DNA of 26,282 nt from Allorhizocola sp044869915 (GCA_044869915.1 JBIOYB010000303.1:1-26282); one strand, 5' to 3'. Counted from the first letter of the stretch, positions 19,121-26,282 are shown. Notes: generated by a model not told the origin, from the letters alone. Numbers and translations are program-made.

Positions 19121-20995
19121 TCATCCGGCGTAGCCGCTCGCCTGCAGGGTGAACAGCGACGCGTAGGTGCCGCCCGCCGCCATGAGCTCATGGTGCGAGC
19201 CCGACTCGGTCAGCCTGCCGTGGTCCAGGACATAGATGACGTCGGCGTGCCGGACGTTGGCCAGCCGGTGTGTGATCAGGATCGTGGTCTTGCGGCCCTG
19301 CCGCCCCCGGATCGCCTGAAACAGCGCGTCCTCGGCTCGCGGGTCCAATGCCGACGACGGCTCGTCCATGATGAGCAGATCGGCGTCGCGCAGGAAGCCG
19401 CGCGCGGCGGTGATGCGCTGCCACTGCCCGCCCGACAGATCCTGCCCGTCCTTGAACGTGCGGTCGAGCAGCGTGTCATAGCCGTGCGGCAGCTCGAGAA
19501 TCATGTCGTGGGCGACGGCCAGCCGCGCGGCCGCATGGATGCGTTCGGCCTCGGTGTCATCGCCCGTGATGTCGCCCAGCGCGATGTTTGTCGCGACGCT
19601 GAACGGCCAGCGGTGGAAGTCCTGCGACACGATGCCGATCCGCTGCCGCAGCGCGCCGGTGTCGAGCTCCGCGAAGGGCCTGCCATTCCACATGACCGTG
19701 CCCGCGCTGGGCTGGCGCAGCCCGCACAGCACGGCCGCCAGGGTGCTTTTGCCCGAACCGTTTTCGCCCACGAACGCCACGGTCTGCCCGGCGCGGACGG
19801 TGAGCGTCACGTGATCGACCGCCGGGGTCTCCCGGTCCGGATAGGACAGTGTGACCCCGTCGGCGGCGATGCTGTCGAACGGCCCGGGGTCGGCCGGGCC
19901 GGCCGCGGCCGGCATGTGCACGGCGGCGCGTTCCATGAAGCTCGTGTAGTCGCCGAAGTGCCGGCCCTCCATGTATGTGCGGTCGATCTGATAGGTCACC
20001 GTCGACAGCGCCCGCTGCGCGGCCTGCACCGCCACCACGCATGTCGCGGCCGCGGCCAGCGGGATGTCGCCGCGCAGCAGCAGCACGCCGAGCAGGACAT
20101 AGACCGCGGTCGTGGCGATGCCGCTGACGACCGCGCCGACGGTCGTCGTCGTGGTCACCTTGCGGGCGAGGCGCAGCTGGATCGCGGTCTCCGCGCCCAT
20201 CACCCGGTCGTAGAGGTCGAGCAGAAACCCGCGCAGCCCGTATGCCCGCAACTCGGGCGCACTGGCCCGCTCGGCCATCTGCCCCCGCAGCATCCACAGC
20301 CGCCGCCGGCGCGCCGAACCCTGCAGATACACCTGATAGCGCTGATGCCCGGCCATCAGCGCCGCCCAGCCATTAGGCACGGTCGCCACGAGCAACGCCA
20401 GCAACAGCAGCGGATGGATCACGATCACCGCGACCACGACCGCCGCCAGACCGGCCAGACCGGCGAACAGGTTCATCGCCCCCTGCACCAGCGAGATCGC
20501 CGAATCCGTGCCGCGCGTCGCGCGCTCCATGTCGTCGGCGAACGTGTCCTCATCGAACGCGTCCAGCCGGACCGCGGTCGTGGTCTCGAAAAGCCGCCGC
20601 TCGATCTCCTGGTCGACCCTTGGCGTCAGGCCATTCTGTGCGTACCCGGTGACGATGCCCATGCCCGCCCGCAGCCCGGCCGCCACGGCCAGCCACGCGA
20701 GCGCCGGCACGGCCGCCACGATCCGGTCCGGCGTCGGACCGCCGGCGAACAGCTCCACGAGCACCCGCTGCGTGGCCAGCAGGCCGAACGCCGACATCAC
20801 TCCGGACACGACGGTCGCGCCCGCGACGATCAGCGTCCGCGTGCGGTCGGCCCGCCAACTGATCGCCATCGCGATCCCCACGAGCCGCGGCAGCTGCCCG
20901 AACACCGCGAACAAGCCCGCCTCCGAGCGGGCCTTCATCCCTGTCTCCCACCATGTCGTGCGCAACTCCGGCAGCACGGCCTGGGTCACAGTCAC
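19121..20995 (-). CDS. Second ABC exporter, fused membrane and ATPase domains
   Basis: A 624-residue half-transporter. Membrane segments lie at about 55-75, 93-115, 170-210 and 285-330. The ATPase has Walker A GENGSGKST at 410-418, signature LSGGQ at 520-524, Walker B LLIMDEP at 540-546 and LITHRL. GGGGAGG lies five bases before the GTG start. Its C-terminus (LMAAGGTYASLFTLQASGYAG) closely parallels that of the first exporter (LMAAGGEYARLFSLQARGYA), and both lack a peptidase domain, so the two belong to one subfamily. It could be an immunity or second export pump for the same system, a heterodimer partner, or independent. It is divergent from the CDF transporter gene with only 35 bases between the starts. 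Confidence 0.9.
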   Translation of the reverse strand: MTVTQAVLPELRTTWWETGMKARSEAGLFAVFGQLPRLVGIAMAISWRADRTRTLIVAGATVVSGVMSAFGLLATQRVLVELFAGGPTPDRIVAAVPALAWLAVAAGLRAGMGIVTGYAQNGLTPRVDQEIERRLFETTTAVRLDAFDEDTFADDMERATRGTDSAISLVQGAMNLFAGLAGLAAVVVAVIVIHPLLLLALLVATVPNGWAALMAGHQRYQVYLQGSARRRRLWMLRGQMAERASAPELRAYGLRGFLLDLYDRVMGAETAIQLRLARKVTTTTTVGAVVSGIATTAVYVLLGVLLLRGDIPLAAAATCVVAVQAAQRALSTVTYQIDRTYMEGRHFGDYTSFMERAAVHMPAAAGPADPGPFDSIAADGVTLSYPDRETPAVDHVTLTVRAGQTVAFVGENGSGKSTLAAVLCGLRQPSAGTVMWNGRPFAELDTGALRQRIGIVSQDFHRWPFSVATNIALGDITGDDTEAERIHAAARLAVAHDMILELPHGYDTLLDRTFKDGQDLSGGQWQRITAARGFLRDADLLIMDEPSSALDPRAEDALFQAIRGRQGRKTTILITHRLANVRHADVIYVLDHGRLTESGSHHELMAAGGTYASLFTLQASGYAG

Positions 20996-21010
20996 GATTA
21001 CCTCCCCATT

Positions 21011-21026
21011 TTAGGTGCGACACTAA
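21011..21026. promoter_or_regulatory. Imperfect dyad between ABC exporter and CDF genes
   Basis: TTAGGTG and CACTAA face each other across CGA, one base short of a perfect dyad. It fills the 35-base gap between the divergent starts and could be a binding site for a metal-responsive repressor. The arms are short and imperfect. Confidence 0.25.
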
Positions 21027-21030
21027 TCCG

Positions 21031-22146
21031 ATGAGCGGCCAATGGAGGCACCGTTTAGCACACGCGTTCACACCGCACTCGCACGACGCGCAGAGCAAAG
21101 TGGATACCGAGCTGGAGACGTCGCGGCAAGGCACGCGGGCACTGTGGATCTCGCTGCTCGTGCTCGCGGCGACGGCCGCGCTGCAGGCGGTCATCGTGCT
21201 GTTTTCGGGCTCCGTGGCGCTGCTGAGCGACACCCTGCACAACTTCGCCGACGCGCTGACCGCGATCCCACTGGGGATCGCGTTCGTCATCGGGCGCAGG
21301 CCGGCCTCACGGCGGTACACATATGGCTATGGAAGAGCCGAGGACCTGGCGGGCATCGCGATCGTCCTGGTAATCGCGGCGTCGGCGGTCTATGCGGGTT
21401 ATGAGGCGATCCGCCGCCTCCTGCAACCGCAGGACGTCGGGCATCTTTGGTTTGTGGCCGCCGCGGGCCTCATCGGCTTTCTGGGCAATGAATTTGTCGC
21501 ACGATACCGGATGAGCGTGGGCAAGCGGATCGGCTCCGCCGCGCTCGTGGCCGATGGCCTGCACGCCCGCACCGACGGGTTCACCTCACTGGCCGTACTG
21601 CTCAGCGCGGGCGGCGTGGCGGTGGGCTGGCGCTGGGCCGACCCGGTCGTTGGCCTGCTCATCACGGTCGCGATCCTGGTCGTGCTCAAGGACGCGGCCC
21701 GCGAGGTGTATCGCCGGCTCATGGACGCGGTCGACCCGCACCTCGTGGACAAGGCCGAGGCCACACTGCGCGAAACCAAGGGCGTCAACGACGTCGGCGC
21801 GGTGCGGCTGCGCTGGATCGGCCATCAGCTGCGCGCCGAGTGCGAAATCATCGTTGACGGGAATCTGACTGTCGCGCAGGGGCACGCGATCGCGGCCGAC
21901 GCCGAGCACCGCCTCATGCACGCCATCCCGCGCCTGACCGCGGCGCTCGTGCACGCCGATCCCCATCCTGGCCATCGCGAGGCGCACCGCAAGCTTGACC
22001 ACCACCGATCGCCCAACGACGACGCGGTTGGGCACGACGCGGGTGGGCACGACCATGCCGACAGCCACCAGCACGCGGATGAGCACGCGGATAAGCAGGG
22101 CCATAAGCATCCGCATGGGCATGAGCACGACCACTCGCACGATTAG
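21031..22146 (+). CDS. CDF-family cation efflux transporter, zinc type
   Basis: A 371-residue cation diffusion facilitator that exports zinc or a similar metal in exchange for protons. Six membrane segments fall within about 38-215. The metal site has HxxxD in both key helices: His70/Asp74 in SDTLHNFADAL and His178/Asp182 in ADGLHARTDGF, the arrangement of zinc-selective members. The cytoplasmic domain follows (VDPHLVDKAEATLRETKGV). The last 45 residues are extremely His/Asp-rich (for example HKHPHGHEHDHSHD) and should bind metal. ATG 21031 is the natural start; no Shine-Dalgarno sequence is seen, so the mRNA may be leaderless. Confidence 0.93.
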   Translation: MSGQWRHRLAHAFTPHSHDAQSKVDTELETSRQGTRALWISLLVLAATAALQAVIVLFSGSVALLSDTLHNFADALTAIPLGIAFVIGRRPASRRYTYGYGRAEDLAGIAIVLVIAASAVYAGYEAIRRLLQPQDVGHLWFVAAAGLIGFLGNEFVARYRMSVGKRIGSAALVADGLHARTDGFTSLAVLLSAGGVAVGWRWADPVVGLLITVAILVVLKDAAREVYRRLMDAVDPHLVDKAEATLRETKGVNDVGAVRLRWIGHQLRAECEIIVDGNLTVAQGHAIAADAEHRLMHAIPRLTAALVHADPHPGHREAHRKLDHHRSPNDDAVGHDAGGHDHADSHQHADEHADKQGHKHPHGHEHDHSHD

Positions 22147-22188
22147 CGGCCAAATGAGGTAGCCAAACCCAGGGGATCGACATACTCT

Positions 22189-22214
22189 TGTGCACCGATA
22201 TTCGGAGGTGCACA
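22189..22214 (+). promoter_or_regulatory. Inverted repeat overlapping the ribosome binding site of the M64 peptidase
   Basis: TGTGCACC (22189-22196) and GGTGCACA (22207-22214) are perfect inverse arms around ten bases. The right arm includes most of the GGAGGTG Shine-Dalgarno sequence (22204-22210) and abuts the TTG start at 22215. In RNA the stem would hide the ribosome binding site; in DNA it could be an operator. Confidence 0.6.
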
Positions 22215-23183
22215 TTGTTCAAACTCGCTGTGGCGGCCGCGTCGGCCGTGCTCCTAGTCACGGCAAGCGCGGCCGCCCAGGCCAAACCACCGGCAGACCA
22301 GCCCACAGACCAGTTCAAAAACCAATGGCTGGAGGTCTTCTCCGAAGACGGCACGATCAGCCGGATCCGCCAGACCCAACCCATCCCCAATGAGCCGGGC
22401 AACTTCGTCACCGCCGCCGCCGTGACCCCCATCGAGGTCAACGGGCCGAGCTCGACCAAGTTCGACCTCGTCTTCGTCGGCGACGGCTACACCAGCGCCC
22501 AGCTCGGCACCTACGCCCAGCACGTCCAGAGCAAGTTCAACGAGATCATGGCGATGGAGCCGTTCAAGAGCAACCGCACGCAGTTCAACGCGTGGCGAGT
22601 CGACGTGATCTCCGCCCAGTCGGGCGTCGACAACGACCCCACCCAGGGCGTGCTGAAAAACACCGCGCTCGACATGTACTTCTGGTGCAACGGCACCGAG
22701 CGTCTGCTCTGCGTCAACACGACCAAGGCACAGCAACAGGCCGCGTCCGCGCCCGACGCCGACCAGATCCTCGCCCTGGGCAACACCACCAAATACGGCG
22801 GCGCCGGCGGCACCATCGCCACCGCCGCGGGCGGGCACGCCAGCGCCGGCCAGATCGCGATCCACGAGCTCGGCCACTCCATCGGCAGGCTCGCCGACGA
22901 GTACGACTATGGCGGCGGCACCTGCTACCCCTTCTCCGAACCCACCGAACCCAACGTGTCCAAGCTGACCGCGGCGCAGATGCGGGCCAGCGGCACCAAG
23001 TGGGCCTCATATCTCGGCCAGGCCACACCCGACGGCGGGACGATCGGCACCTTCCTCGGCGCGCGCTACTACACGCAGTGCATCTACCGACCCTCGGACA
23101 ACTCGATCATGCGTACCCTCGGGCGCCAGTTCAACTCGGTCGGCCGGGACGCGATGATCAGGCAGTTCTACATCGAACGCTGA
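22215..23183 (+). CDS. Secreted M64 (IgA peptidase-type) metallopeptidase
   Basis: A 322-residue secreted zinc protease. The first 24 residues (MFKLAVAAASAVLLVTASAA...) are a Sec signal peptide. The early motif FDLVFVGDGYTSAQL is characteristic of the M64 family. The catalytic zinc site is His217-Glu218-Leu-Gly-His221 in IAIHELGHSIGRLADEY, with the LADEY segment supplying the downstream acidic residues. The four cysteines (FWCNG, LLCVN, TCYPF, TQCIY) could form two disulfides. TTG 22215 is chosen because GGAGGTG lies directly before it and the signal peptide starts there. The substrate is unknown; M64 enzymes are named for a Clostridium IgA protease but occur widely in soil bacteria. Confidence 0.9.
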   Translation: MFKLAVAAASAVLLVTASAAAQAKPPADQPTDQFKNQWLEVFSEDGTISRIRQTQPIPNEPGNFVTAAAVTPIEVNGPSSTKFDLVFVGDGYTSAQLGTYAQHVQSKFNEIMAMEPFKSNRTQFNAWRVDVISAQSGVDNDPTQGVLKNTALDMYFWCNGTERLLCVNTTKAQQQAASAPDADQILALGNTTKYGGAGGTIATAAGGHASAGQIAIHELGHSIGRLADEYDYGGGTCYPFSEPTEPNVSKLTAAQMRASGTKWASYLGQATPDGGTIGTFLGARYYTQCIYRPSDNSIMRTLGRQFNSVGRDAMIRQFYIER

Positions 23184-23199
23184 CCCCGCAACGCATAGC

Positions 23200-23227
23200 G
23201 GCGAGCACCGCCGGGGCGGTGCTCGCC
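23200..23227. terminator. Bidirectional stem-loop terminator
   Basis: GGCGAGCACCGCC (23200-23212) and GGCGGTGCTCGCC (23215-23227) are perfect inverse arms. The stem lies 17 bases after the M64 peptidase stop and ends at the stop codon of the convergent helix-turn-helix gene, so it can serve both transcripts. Confidence 0.75.
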
Positions 23228-23793
23228 TATCTGCCGGACTGATCGCGCCGCAGCAGCAAACGGATCGCGTTGCCGCGCCTGGTCTTGCGGTGCAGCCCGA
23301 CCCAGCGATCCGTCGTGGACTCGGCGACCGCGCGGGCCAGCCTGCCCTCCGAGAACGTGCTGTTGCCGTCGAGGGCGAGGCTGAGCAGCTCCTGGCCCTC
23401 GCGCGGCTGGACCGGCACCGCGCCACCCATGGTGTCGGTCATCCGGCCGACCAGCCACGACTCGACCGCCTGCGCCAGGTCGTCGATGTCCTTATCCTGC
23501 TCGGCGATCCGGCGGCGGGCGTCGAGCCACGCATCGACCACGCGCCGGTCGCCACCGCACACCTTCACGAAGGTCGCGATCGTCGCCTCGCGGGGTAGGG
23601 ACCCGCGAGACAGAGCCGTCGAGATCGTGCTGCGGGGAAGCTTCTCCCCGATCTCCAGCGCACGATCCTCCAACTGGCGGTATGTCAAACCCACCCAGTC
23701 ACGCAGGGCACGCATCGCCTCGATGAACTCGGCGGGGGTGCCGATCCCATCGGGGACCGGCATCGGGGTATGAGCAGACGCGTCCGTGGACAT
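23227..23793 (-). CDS. Helix-turn-helix protein (XRE-like N-terminus)
   Basis: A 188-residue protein. Residues 19-95 resemble the XRE-like domain found at the N-terminus of many actinomycete regulators: TPAEFIEAMRALRDWVGLTY, RQLEDRA, then LPRSTISTALSRGSLPREATIATFVKVCGG and DAWLDARRRIA. The C-terminal 90 residues are charged and not recognised; no membrane segment is visible. GAGGA lies nine bases before the ATG. The gene is 50 bases downstream of the pentapeptide-like gene on the same strand, so it may be the last gene of that operon or have its own promoter. Confidence 0.75.
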   Translation of the reverse strand: MSTDASAHTPMPVPDGIGTPAEFIEAMRALRDWVGLTYRQLEDRALEIGEKLPRSTISTALSRGSLPREATIATFVKVCGGDRRVVDAWLDARRRIAEQDKDIDDLAQAVESWLVGRMTDTMGGAVPVQPREGQELLSLALDGNSTFSEGRLARAVAESTTDRWVGLHRKTRRGNAIRLLLRRDQSGR

Positions 23794-23843
23794 GGTGGGT
23801 CCTCATACCCAGAATGCTTCGGACAATGCCAACACAGGCCAGA

Positions 23844-24710
23844 TCATAGCGTGACCCCCGCCAAGCCTCCGGCAATTCCCTCGGCTTGGACCGCGCCGGC
23901 GCAAAAATGCGCACCCTCAAAGGAAATCCGGCTCTTTTCAAGCCGAGAAGCAAACAAATCAACGGTTCCGTCCAGTTGCGCCCCGGCGAAACTGACAATA
24001 TTGCGATTCATCCGGCAGAACGAGAGGTCAAGACGCCCCCGATGCTGGCGGGCGCGGCTGAAATCCATTGTGCCGCCCAGGAACTCGCTCCCGGCAAAAT
24101 CGACCAAAGCAGTGCAGAACTGCGCACCGGCGAAGCGCACCGTGGCACGATCGAAACGCGCGCCCGCGAACAGGCAGACATCGCCCTTGAAGTGCGCACA
24201 TGTGAAATCCACGACGCAGCCGGCAAACTCCGCGCCGGCGAAAGATCCGTCGTGAATGGACGCTCCGGCGAGATTGATGTCACACCCGCGCCACGAACGC
24301 CTCGCGCCCGGCTGGAGATGCTCCCTGATCAGGGCGATCGCGGTCGTCCGGATGCGGAGCTCGCCGACCGTACCGTAAGAAAAGGGTCTTCTTAAATATC
24401 CGCATATCGCATCAATACATGCCTGCCGCTCGGCGGGCCACTCGTCGGCGATCGCCGCGAGCTCGCGCACCGCACGCAACCGCAGCTCAGGCACTTCCTC
24501 ATCGAGCTGCCGGACCGCGGCGGCGGCACGCCCGGCCTGGCCACCGGCGGTTTGCGCGGCGACCGTCCGGCCACCGCGCGCCGCCAGGACCATGGTCGCG
24601 GCGATCACCACCCACAGAGCCCACACCATGGGTGCCGTGCGCGCCGTCGCCAGCGCCCACAGCAGCACCGTTGCCGCCAGCAGGTAGGGCAGCTCGCGCG
24701 AGGCGATCAC
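23844..24710 (-). CDS. Membrane protein with a pentapeptide-repeat-like domain
   Basis: A 288-residue protein. Two hydrophobic segments near the N-terminus (LLAATVLLWALATA and VWALWVVIAATMVLA) anchor it. A helical region with ELRLRAVRELAAIADEWPAER follows, and the last 140 residues hold a loose pentapeptide-like repeat with frequent FAGA[EQR]F, VDFAGSEFLGG, VSFAGAQLDG and ISFEGAHF. Such repeats fold into a right-handed beta-helix. The combination of two membrane helices, a short helical domain and pentapeptide-like repeats recurs in actinomycete proteins of unknown role. The GTG start overlaps the stop of the upstream 66-residue gene by four bases. The region is lower in GC than its neighbours. 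Confidence 0.75.
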   Translation of the reverse strand: MIASRELPYLLAATVLLWALATARTAPMVWALWVVIAATMVLAARGGRTVAAQTAGGQAGRAAAAVRQLDEEVPELRLRAVRELAAIADEWPAERQACIDAICGYLRRPFSYGTVGELRIRTTAIALIREHLQPGARRSWRGCDINLAGASIHDGSFAGAEFAGCVVDFTCAHFKGDVCLFAGARFDRATVRFAGAQFCTALVDFAGSEFLGGTMDFSRARQHRGRLDLSFCRMNRNIVSFAGAQLDGTVDLFASRLEKSRISFEGAHFCAGAVQAEGIAGGLAGVTL

Positions 24711-24907
24711 CGGTCCGACCCGCTCAAAATTGGCACATTCAGCCAGGTGCCGGAGCGCTCGGCGCCCTCGTATGGCTCGTCGAACAGCTCGATCAGACCC
24801 GGAATCGCCTGGAACGCCCGCAATTGCGCGTATCGCTCGGCCGGTCCATCCACAATGGACTCGGCACTCCAGCAGGCCCCCCAGCTCGCGCGGATCCTGA
24901 ACCGCAT
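24707..24907 (-). CDS. Small hypothetical protein
   Basis: A 66-residue protein starting MRFRIRASWGACWSAESI and ending WLNVPILSGSDR. No motif or membrane segment is recognised. A very strong ribosome binding site (GGGAGGGGGAAGG) precedes the ATG at 24907, and its stop overlaps the start of the pentapeptide-like gene by four bases, so both are translated together. It follows the membrane protein gene by 25 bases. The conserved-looking coupling argues that it is a real gene. Confidence 0.65.
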   Translation of the reverse strand: MRFRIRASWGACWSAESIVDGPAERYAQLRAFQAIPGLIELFDEPYEGAERSGTWLNVPILSGSDR

Positions 24908-24932
24908 CCTTCCCCCTCCCCCTTGAACCTTG

Positions 24933-25247
24933 CTATCCGTTACGCAACCAGAGCACGCCCGTGACGCCGGCCGCGAACCCACTCACGATCGCCGCCAACA
25001 CCGTGACCTGCGCCGTTGTGCCCACCCTCTCGCACACAAACACGGCCATCCCCGCGGTGGCGCACGCCCCGACGCACACCGCCGCGAAGCTGAACACCGG
25101 CGACAGCCGCCGGCCCACCATCACTGTCCGAAACCGGTTCGGCAGCTCCACTTCGATCTCCACCCGCTCCAGGGGTGGCTCCCAAGCGCCCCGTCCGGGC
25201 AGCTCATCGGCCAGGTCAAGCTCCCGGCCCAGCTCGGGATCCGTCAT
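24933..25247 (-). CDS. Small membrane protein, two helices
   Basis: A 104-residue protein with an acidic N-terminus (MTDPELGRELDLADELPGRG), a middle segment VEIEVELPNRFRTVMVGRRL and two hydrophobic segments (SFAAVCVGACATAGMAVFV and VTVLAAIVSGFAAGVTGVL). It is likely an inner-membrane hairpin with both ends in the cytoplasm. The ATG at 25247 has GAGGG close upstream and GGGAG further up; the longer open frame to 25391 has no supporting signal. It is the first gene of a tight minus-strand trio with the 66-residue and pentapeptide-like proteins. Function is unknown. Confidence 0.65.
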   Translation of the reverse strand: MTDPELGRELDLADELPGRGAWEPPLERVEIEVELPNRFRTVMVGRRLSPVFSFAAVCVGACATAGMAVFVCERVGTTAQVTVLAAIVSGFAAGVTGVLWLRNG

Positions 25248-25554
25248 TGCCCTCGCGTTTCTCCCTAGTGATCCGGCCGGCTCCCCCAAGTCGGCATGTG
25301 ACTGAGCGTGAGAATACACGGAGCGTACATATAAAGCACAACTGCTGATGCAGCTATCACGCACCAACAATGCGTAATCAGCCCAGGCCACTCCGAGAAA
25401 CCCGGTAACTCTCAGTTACGAGAAAGGGTGATTACCAGCGGGCGTGAGCAGCAGCTACACTAACGGGTGAACCACGCACATCTTGTACGACTTTTTTGCT
25501 GACAAGAGACGTACGGTAGGCGACCAATCGCACAACGCAAGGAGATGGTCTCGG
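25248..25554. other. Divergent intergenic region, 307 bp, AT-richer than its surroundings
   Basis: No gene is evident. It must hold the promoter of the minus-strand trio and that of the ribbon-helix-helix-like gene. A small perfect dyad GTAACT-CTC-AGTTAC lies at 25405-25419. For the plus strand, TTACCA (25432-25437) and TACACT (25456-25461) are spaced by 18 bases and could be a promoter. CTTGT and ACAAG arms flank a T run near 25481-25505. Nothing resembles a riboswitch or tRNA. Confidence 0.45.
25405..25419. promoter_or_regulatory. Perfect 6-3-6 dyad, possible operator
   Basis: GTAACT and AGTTAC flank CTC. The dyad lies 13 bases upstream of a plausible plus-strand -35 box and 136 bases before the ribbon-helix-helix-like gene. 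Autoregulation by that small DNA-binding protein is possible but unproven. Confidence 0.35.
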
Positions 25555-25782
25555 ATGAGCACCCCGACCGCTTCGCTGACCCGCATCACGGCCAACTTCA
25601 CGCCGCGGGCGTCGGGTGCCCTGGAGCGCATCGCCGAGAAAACCGGCGATTCTAAGACAGACATCCTGAATCGGTCGGTGATGGTCTACGAGGTCGTTTT
25701 GGAGTGGCTGGAGCGCGGCGAGGGCAAAGTGCACGTCGTCTATCCCGACGGAACCGAGGAAATCGTGCGTTTAATGGGCTAA
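25555..25782 (+). CDS. Small ribbon-helix-helix-like protein
   Basis: A 75-residue protein: ITANFTPRASGALERIAEKT, GDSKTDILNRSVMVYEVV, then a short beta-like tail VHVVYPDGTEEIVRL. A beta-strand followed by two helices with SKTDILNRSV resembles CopG/Arc-type DNA-binding proteins, which act as dimers, often on their own promoters. AAGGAGAT eight bases upstream supports the ATG at 25555; a longer open frame from 25483 lacks a signal. It is followed after ten bases by the lipoprotein gene, so they may be co-transcribed. No toxin gene is adjacent. Confidence 0.75.
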   Translation: MSTPTASLTRITANFTPRASGALERIAEKTGDSKTDILNRSVMVYEVVLEWLERGEGKVHVVYPDGTEEIVRLMG

Positions 25783-25792
25783 TTTCCCAAAT

Positions 25793-26282
25793 ATGAAATT
25801 TTTGTGGGTACTGGCCATGCTCCTGGCCGCCTCCTGCTCCGCACTGCCCGCGACCTCGCAGGCGCCCACCCCGACGCCGGCGCCCTCGCCCTCGGCTCCC
25901 CCGCCGGCCAAAGTGACGCCGGCCGACGGCTCGACGGGCCTGCCCATCAGCACCGAGATAGGCATCGACAGCTCCGGCGGCAAGGCCGACACCGTGACGC
26001 TCGCCGACGCGGAAGGCAGGCAGGTCGCGGGCCGCATGCTCGCCGACGGCACGGCCTGGGTGCCCGATGAGCCGCTGCGCTTCGACACCCGCTACACCGC
26101 GACCGTGACCTCCGCCGGCCCGCCCGTCACGACGGCGTTCACCACCATGTCGGAGCCCGGCAACCGGGTCGGCACGGGCATGTACCTGTTCGACGGCCTG
26201 GAATACGGCATGGCCATGCCCGTCGTCGTGGAGTTCACCTCCGACGTGCACGACCGCGCGGCCGTGCAACGGCGCCTGTTCG
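25793..26282 (+). CDS. Lipoprotein, N-terminal part of a probable L,D-transpeptidase (runs off the window)
   Basis: The frame is open to the end of the window (163 codons visible). It starts MKFLWVLAMLLAASC, a lipoprotein signal with Cys15 as the lipid-modified residue, then a Pro/Ala-rich linker (APTPTPAPSPSAPPPAK). Next is an Ig-like domain: VTPADGSTGLPISTEIGI, then TVTSAGPPVTTAFTTM, and the start of a second domain at GMYLFDGLEYGMAMPVVVEF. This order and the phrase YGMAMPVVVEF are typical of actinobacterial lipoprotein L,D-transpeptidases, which cross-link peptidoglycan. The catalytic YkuD domain would lie beyond the window, so the enzyme call is inference. No Shine-Dalgarno sequence is visible; the start is ten bases after the upstream stop. 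Confidence 0.7.
   Translation, partial: MKFLWVLAMLLAASCSALPATSQAPTPTPAPSPSAPPPAKVTPADGSTGLPISTEIGIDSSGGKADTVTLADAEGRQVAGRMLADGTAWVPDEPLRFDTRYTATVTSAGPPVTTAFTTMSEPGNRVGTGMYLFDGLEYGMAMPVVVEFTSDVHDRAAVQRRLF

Noticed and set aside
19190..21034. Plus-strand open frame of 614 residues opposite the second ABC exporter
   Set aside because: The composition is His/Arg/Gln-rich shadow sequence and all ABC motifs are on the minus strand.
25555..25782. Antitoxin of a toxin-antitoxin pair
   Set aside because: The ribbon-helix-helix-like protein has no adjacent toxin-sized gene; the next gene is a lipoprotein.

Overview
The window is about 70% GC chromosomal DNA from a filamentous actinomycete. The evidence is the gene content: a SARP/AfsR-type regulator, a DUF397 protein followed by an Scr1-type helix-turn-helix protein, a SAM-dependent methyltransferase of the actinomycete-specific DUF574 group, many GTG/TTG starts and apparent leaderless transcripts. 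A Pseudonocardiales- or Streptosporangiales-like host is my inference; no rRNA or tRNA is present to settle it. I see no insertion sequence, CRISPR array, tRNA or phage gene.

Layout. (1) 29-1910, plus strand: an ECF sigma factor with a probable leaderless promoter, a single-pass membrane protein that may be its anti-sigma factor, and a secreted LPLTG sortase substrate. (2) 2069-6668: an FtsX-type ABC exporter pair (minus) divergent from a NarL-type two-component system (plus), separated by a perfect 14-bp inverted repeat. (3) 6821-9450: a decaying 2-keto-3-deoxygluconate (KDG) locus with an intact sugar kinase carrying odd N-terminal repeats, a small unknown ORF, a frameshifted and truncated IclR regulator, a membrane-protein-like remnant and a truncated KDPG aldolase. 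(4) 9565-12545: a degenerate GGDEF protein, then DUF397, Scr1-type regulator and DUF574 methyltransferase. (5) 12559-18575: the most interesting block. A 949-residue SARP/NB-ARC/TPR regulator is divergent from a compact operon encoding a 66-residue peptide with eight cysteines, a membrane-anchored thioredoxin-like protein, a peptidase-free ABC exporter and an S26 signal peptidase. (6) 18518-22146: YCII protein, DUF2630 protein, a second ABC exporter resembling the first, and a zinc-type CDF transporter with a His-rich tail. (7) 22215-23793: secreted M64 metallopeptidase converging on a helix-turn-helix protein. (8) 23844-25247, minus: a coupled trio of two small proteins and a membrane pentapeptide-like protein. 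(9) 25555-26282: a small ribbon-helix-helix-like protein and the start of a lipoprotein that runs off the window and looks like an actinobacterial L,D-transpeptidase.

How the parts may work together. Block 5 reads as a self-contained system for making, folding, exporting and cleaving a disulfide-rich peptide. The last three genes overlap by 4 bp. The precursor is separated from them by a perfect 16-bp hairpin, which could keep precursor expression high relative to the machinery. The SARP regulator is the obvious candidate activator. The peptide's target and activity cannot be read from sequence. At a different scale, the palindrome TCCA-N3-TGGA occurs at least eight times in this window, far more than base composition predicts.
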